DNA of 21,500 bases from NCBI GenBank assembly GCA_011763485.2, contig JAANSK020268047.1, positions 1 through 21,500 on the forward strand, read 5' to 3'. Within the stretch, counting starts at the first letter, position 1. Each line of letters begins with the position of its first letter. The DNA comes from Isoetes engelmannii (Eukaryota; Streptophyta; Lycopodiopsida; Isoetales; Isoetaceae). This document shows, one piece after another, positions 17,199 through 21,500 of this stretch. The notes beneath the pieces were generated by a model. That model searched no databases and was not told the DNA's origin. It saw only the letters and a program-made list of their open reading frames with translations. The position numbers were made by a program, and so were the translations under genes.

Positions 17199-19250
17199 AT
17201 GCGCGGATGTTCTATGAATTTGAAGACGAAGCCTTTCGAGAGTTTGCATAAATTCTGCGCAACCAAAACCACAGAAGCTGCAAAGATTACCCAACAGCAA
17301 AGAGCTGCTATAACAAGAAATGACGCATATCAACTTCTGCAGGAATGTGCCGAAGTAAGAGATCTAGAACATGGCAGGCAAGCGCAGTTGCTTATCTTTT
17401 GCAATGGACTGGATTCATTTACAGTTTTGTGTGATCATTTGATTCGTATGTTCACCTGCTGCCAAACTTTATGTGAGGCAAATCAGGTATTTCGAAGAGT
17501 TGAGAAGCCAAGTCCATATACATGGAGTGCAATTATATCAGCAAATGCCAAGCTTGGACAAGGTAAGGAGGCTCTTGAGTTGTATGAGACAATGCAAATA
17601 TTATATGCTGGAAGTGACAGATACGTTGTGTTTTTTGCAATTTTAAAAACATGTTCTATCATGTCGAGCATTGTAGAAGGCAGGCTTGTCCATGATGAGA
17701 TTGTGAAAAATGGCCTTCAATCCGATGTTGTTTTGGGAAACACCCTCCTTGACATGTATGCAAAGTGCGGAAGTATGGAAGAGGCAGAAAATGTTTTCAA
17801 GAAATTACTCAGTCGAAGCCTGGTGTCATGGAATATCATGATTGCAGGATATGCTCAGCATAATGATGGGTGCCATGTGTTAACCCTTTTTGGGAGGCTG
17901 GAGATGGATGGCATAAAGCCTGATGCCATCACATTCACAAGTGTCTTGAAGGTATGTATTAGCATAGGTGCCATAGAAAATGGCAGGCTTATCCATTACA
18001 AGATAATAGAGCATGGATTTCAATCAGATAGTATTATCAGCAACAAGCTCATCCACATGTATGCCAAGTGTGGAAGCCTGGAGGAAGCAATAAATGTCTT
18101 TGAGAAGTTGACCAATCGAAGCGTCATCGCATGGGGTGCAGTAATTGAAGGGTATGCCAATCATGGAAAGGGACTTAATGCTCTGGCATATTTTGAACGG
18201 ATGCAACTTGAAGGGATAATGCCAGACATGATTATGTTTTTAAGTGTCCTGAAGGGTTGCGCAAGCATAGGGGCCATAGAATGGGGCAAGTTAATCCATG
18301 AACAGATTAAAAGAAGCAAACTTGAAGCAGATGTTATTGTGGGAACTGCTCTTGTAGATATGTATGCGAAGTGTGGGAATTTGGAGGAGGCAAATGAAAT
18401 ATTTATTAGGTTGTCAACTCGGGATATAGTAGCATGGGGTGCAATGGTTATAGGATATGCACAGCACGGAGACGGTCTTCTTGCTTTAGAATATTTTCAG
18501 AAGATGCAAGGTGAGGGTATATGTCCAAATAATGTCACATTCCTAGGTGCCTTAAAGGCATGTGCCAGCTTAGGAGCTCTAGAGAATGGCCAGATAATTC
18601 ATCAGCAGATCATTGAAAGTGGAAGCCATTTGGACGGCACTATAGGGAGTACTTTGGTGGATATGTATGCAAAATGTGGCAGCCTGTCAGATGCCAGAAA
18701 TTCCTTTAATAGTATTCTAGATCAAAGTATGGTGTCATGGAGTGCAATGCTTGTAGGTTATGCTCAGCATGGAGAGGGTATGCTTGCACTAGAGTGTTTT
18801 GCAAAAATGCAACAGGCCGGTGTAGAGCCAGATGAAGTTATATTTGCAAATATTCTCATTGCATGCAGTCGTGCCGGTTTAATAGATCAAGGAAGCTGGT
18901 ATTTTAACTCCTTGGGTACCTATGGAGCTGGTTCACCATCTATATCAAATTGTGCATGCATGATTGATCTTTTAGGCCGTGCAGGTTCTCTAAAGGAGGC
19001 TGAAGATCTGCTTCAAGTTATCATTGGACCTAATCCTGCTGGATGGACATCTCTGCTTAGTTCCTGCAGAGTACATAGGGATGTGGAATTAGCAAGGAAC
19101 TGTTTTAGACAAGTTCTTAGTCTGGATCCCCATTATGCTCCTGCCTATGTGCTTATGTCAAACATCTTTGCAGATGCTGACATGCAGGAAGAAGCATTAA
19201 AAATTGAACAACTTAGGAAATGCTCATGTGCATGGGAAGACATGGATTAA
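17199..19250 (+). CDS. PLS-class pentatricopeptide repeat (PPR) protein, E-domain truncated, probably organellar
   Basis: PPR proteins bind organellar RNA sequence-specifically; PLS-class members mostly direct C-to-U RNA editing. One exon encodes 683 aa from the first in-frame ATG; a second ATG is five codons later. The first 40 residues (MRGCSMNLKTKPFESLHKFC…) are basic and could be a transit peptide. About five S-P-L triplets follow from about residue 72, seen as MYAKCGS.EEA, SWNIMIAGYAQH and ITFTSVLKVC...GAIENGRLIH blocks. Fifth-position residues of the five P-type motifs read S, N, G, G, S. From about residue 590 it enters E motifs (CMIDLLGRAGSLKEAEDLL, GWTSLLSSCRVHRDVELARN, YAPAYVLMSNIFADADM). 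It ends KIEQLRKCSCAWEDMD. GKTWINI, matching the conserved GKxWIE of the next segment, lies in another frame at 19234-19254, so an indel probably removed the E+ end. No DYW domain is visible. Confidence 0.9.
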   Translation: MRGCSMNLKTKPFESLHKFCATKTTEAAKITQQQRAAITRNDAYQLLQECAEVRDLEHGRQAQLLIFCNGLDSFTVLCDHLIRMFTCCQTLCEANQVFRRVEKPSPYTWSAIISANAKLGQGKEALELYETMQILYAGSDRYVVFFAILKTCSIMSSIVEGRLVHDEIVKNGLQSDVVLGNTLLDMYAKCGSMEEAENVFKKLLSRSLVSWNIMIAGYAQHNDGCHVLTLFGRLEMDGIKPDAITFTSVLKVCISIGAIENGRLIHYKIIEHGFQSDSIISNKLIHMYAKCGSLEEAINVFEKLTNRSVIAWGAVIEGYANHGKGLNALAYFERMQLEGIMPDMIMFLSVLKGCASIGAIEWGKLIHEQIKRSKLEADVIVGTALVDMYAKCGNLEEANEIFIRLSTRDIVAWGAMVIGYAQHGDGLLALEYFQKMQGEGICPNNVTFLGALKACASLGALENGQIIHQQIIESGSHLDGTIGSTLVDMYAKCGSLSDARNSFNSILDQSMVSWSAMLVGYAQHGEGMLALECFAKMQQAGVEPDEVIFANILIACSRAGLIDQGSWYFNSLGTYGAGSPSISNCACMIDLLGRAGSLKEAEDLLQVIIGPNPAGWTSLLSSCRVHRDVELARNCFRQVLSLDPHYAPAYVLMSNIFADADMQEEALKIEQLRKCSCAWEDMD

Positions 19251-20650
19251 CATTATGGCATTATTGGGGCATTGGAAATGCCTAATCCATTTTTTGAGAT
19301 TCTTCTTTCTTGCTTTGAAGTCTGGAGTGTCGTCTATGTGGGCCAAAGTGAGGCATTGCATTATAACTCAAACACAGAGTTGTGAAGTGAGGACTACCAA
19401 TCCATTCTTTCATAAGATCTAGCAGGTAAGCAGTTTATTTTTGTGTTTATTCACCAAGGTTTATCGCATATACTAATTAGCACTTTATTTTTTTCCTTCC
19501 ATATAGTGGTAGCTTTACATACATACTGTTAATCTTGATCCTACCTTGCACACATGAGATCCATCTTCCACAGTGGTATCAGTTCATCAAGGTAATTGTT
19601 TCAACTGTCTTATTGATCCTTTTTATCTCGCTAAATTTCGATATTTGAGATTCTTTTTGTAAGCCAACAGAGTATTTTCTCATTCTATCTGTAGGCAGAT
19701 CAGCTTGATACAATTTTTTTGGGTCAACTATATCTATGTATGTGTTTCCTTTGGGACTTGGATCTTTTTGAATGGCTGGGCATGTTGGAACCTTACAGCT
19801 TGGTAAAGAGCAAATCACTGTTGGCAATTAGGTAATGTATCTAGTAGCAGTTCAAAGACGTGGTGACAAAGCCATATAAAATCTGAGTGGCTTTGGAGAA
19901 TAGTTTAGCTTGAGACATTAAACAAGTATGTCCAGGGCTTTGCTGCCTTAATTTATTTGATGACGAGTGTTGTCTGCAGGAGCTTGGGGTTTTCTGCAAG
20001 TAAAAAAGGGTAGCCAGCAACGTCTAAAGCGCCATGTTTATAGCTTATAACATATGAAGATCAATCGCAAATAATTACTGTCAGTCAACTATAATATGGC
20101 TCACCATAATTTCTTCCCGCCCTCATGTGTTCTACTAGTTTATCTAAAATGGGTGGCTGTTCATAGTAAATGGATAATGTCGTGACAATGATGTTATATC
20201 AATTATATTATATTACAAGACAAGACAAGGCGGGGTGCCGCCGCATTTGTTCGTGGGTTTAATGTTGTTGTGTTTACTTATTGGTCAAACTCAGTGAAAT
20301 GTAATCGAAATTGCTTTAAAAACAGAATGACACAAAGTTCCCATTAGAAGTTAGATGCATCTAATATATAATGAAAGAGAAAAAAAACCTCTTTAACTAC
20401 AGAAGGGAGAAAAACAATGCTTTTAAGTATAATGGATGTTTAACATATACATGAGCTCTTAGAATAACTACAAAGATAGAAAAATCCATAGACAAAAAAA
20501 TTGCTCTCAAAATAACTATAAGCGCTCAGTACAATATTATTTAACATTCCTTCCTTGGATTTTCATGTAATATCTTCACATTGCTTTCAAGTATAATAAA
20601 TATAATCAAGTATAATAAATATAATCCCAACATGTCTATCTCAACAAAGT
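19251..20650. other. Downstream of the PPR gene, no further gene recognised
   Basis: The first few hundred bases are probably PPR 3' UTR. A GT-AG intron within it is possible (AGCAGGTAAGCAG at about 19420 is a good donor), but I cannot prove one. A copia-like primer-binding motif at 19574 is listed separately. 20220-20240 has ACAAGACAAGACAAGG followed by a small GC-rich patch. The rest is AT-rich without supported genes. Confidence 0.4.
19574..19582 (+). other. TGGTATCAG, resembling a copia primer-binding site after an LTR end
   Basis: The sequence CTTCCACAGTGGTATCAG has the arrangement of a copia LTR end (…CA), one spacer base, then the first nine bases complementary to initiator-tRNA-Met. 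The match stops after TGGTATCAG. No LTR start or coding region could be delimited, so this may be chance or an eroded fossil. Confidence 0.25.
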
Positions 20651-21030
20651 TAGCATGATTGAATTAGAGCTGAGATTTCTACAATAGATATTCAACATGT
20701 CCTATACAATTTAGATTTTCATTTAATATCTTCATGGAAACAGCCCGTATAGTGAGTTGAACATACCTGAGGTTTATTGGATGCATAATGGAGATATTAC
20801 ATATTGCATTTGGCACACGTTTCTATCATACAACAAAATTAGCATGACTGAATTACAGGTGAGATTTTCACAATAGATAGTTTTGACAAGTTCTATACAC
20901 GGCACTATACACGACACTGATGGACATCTCAGGCTTCTATATAGTGCTTTCGAGTATAATGGATGCACGATTAAATTAGTGGTGAAACTTCCACAATGGA
21001 TAGTCTCAACACGTCCTATACATGGCACTG
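20651..21030 (+). repeat. Three degenerate direct copies of a roughly 70-bp motif
   Basis: TAGCATGATTGAATTA… at 20651, AGCATGACTGAATTA… at 20841 and GCACGATTAAATTA… at 20965 each continue through TGAGATTT or TGAAACTT, CACAATAGATAG (or close), a CAACATGTCC-like word and CTATACA. Copies 2 and 3 also share GGCAC. Spacing is irregular (about 190 and 125 bp). AAGTATAATGGATG words lie between and around the copies (20420, 20587, 20953, 21053). Family unknown; probably old satellite or transposon-derived sequence. Confidence 0.6.
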
Positions 21031-21403
21031 ATGAATATCACACAGTGTTTTTAAGTATAACGAATGTGCTGTCTCATATAATTTCAACTTAGGGACGAAA
21101 AAGGCATATACCTATGCACAAATGGATGATTGTGCGTCAAGAAATTCAGCAATAATTTGACTAGTGATTGATGAAATACAACTCGTTAATTGCAAGTTTT
21201 TGCCGCGTGAATTCTCTTTTTTTTTTTTTTCGTTTTACTGCATAGTTCTGCTAAGCAGCATGCTTTTATGCCATAATTCCTGCATTGTAAGAAGAGAAGA
21301 TATCAGAATTTTCATGGAAATCTCTAAACTACGGTATAGACAGAAGATTCACAACTAATCTGGCAACGGAGCTAATATATACACATAAGTTCCCAGCATC
21401 CAC

Positions 21404-21443
21404 TGTGACGACCATACGGATCCTGTACAATACGGTCGTCACA
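21404..21443. repeat. Short perfect-arm hairpin (TGTGACGACC / GGTCGTCACA)
   Basis: Ten-base perfect inverted arms at 21404-21413 and 21434-21443 with a 20-base spacer. No U-run follows. It might be the edge of an element running off the window or a protein-binding palindrome. The flanks (21036-21403 and 21444-21500) show no gene; 21217-21229 is a T-run. Confidence 0.5.
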
Positions 21444-21500
21444 CGGACATCATGCATGGCGACACTTGGCTTCATCGCAGCCGCTGGAGTGGCACAATCT

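Noticed and set aside
19204-19422. Separate 72-codon frame after the PPR gene
   Set aside because: Its start overlaps the PPR end in another frame and carries only the displaced GKTWINI. The rest is unrelated sequence, so it is a frameshifted remnant and not a gene.
1-21500. CRISPR array, operon or bacterial gene cluster
   Set aside because: No regular direct repeats with unique spacers. Genes are spliced, and spacing and promoters are eukaryotic.

Overview
The window looks like nuclear DNA of a land plant. It has spliced genes with canonical GT-AG introns, a plant-type PLS-class pentatricopeptide repeat (PPR) gene without introns, plant Ty1/copia termini, LINE fragments, MITE-like elements and microsatellites in AT-rich spacer. 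The PPR repeat style (MYAKCGSLEEA / GYAQHGDG / KACASLGALENG blocks and a KIEQLRKC end) is what I associate with ferns. The fern assignment is inference; 'vascular or other seed-free plant' is the safe statement.

Three host genes can be read. (1) 6459-8065, minus strand: NDUFS4/FRO1, the 18-kDa mitochondrial complex I subunit. It has five exons, one only 30 nt long, and reconstructs to 166 aa. (2) 11008-12591, minus strand: an ORM/ORMDL protein, the ER regulator of serine palmitoyltransferase. It has three exons and reconstructs to 177 aa. (3) 17199-19250, plus strand: a PLS-class PPR protein of 683 aa whose reading frame ends inside the E domain. Both spliced genes were assembled by joining GT-AG bounded pieces that match the family along its whole length.

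The rest is mostly repeats. 1-1248 holds the 3' end of a Ty1/copia element. 3345-4509 holds two LINE 3' ends in a row. 4800-5650 holds short tandem duplications and a striking 104-nt foldback. 8350-9700 holds a nested foldback element, a possible solo LTR and a dispersed repeat that reappears at 16616. 12854-13132 is a clean 279-bp MITE with 15-bp perfect terminal repeats and TTA target duplications. 13830-14867 is a LINE ORF1 with no ORF2 after it. 15348-15770 is an unrecognised RG-rich/acidic reading frame on the minus strand. 16037-16255 is a LINE ORF2 scrap. 19251-21500 is spacer with degenerate repeats.

The genes do not form a functional cluster, although NDUFS4 and probably the PPR protein act in organelles. 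Notably, both minus-strand genes carry a MITE-like foldback roughly 260-290 bp upstream of their start codons. I saw no CRISPR array and no tRNA or rRNA gene. The strongest candidates for something undescribed are the 104-nt miRNA-like hairpin, the TTA/GGGGGG MITE family, the ORF1-only LINE and the unrecognised RG-rich frame.
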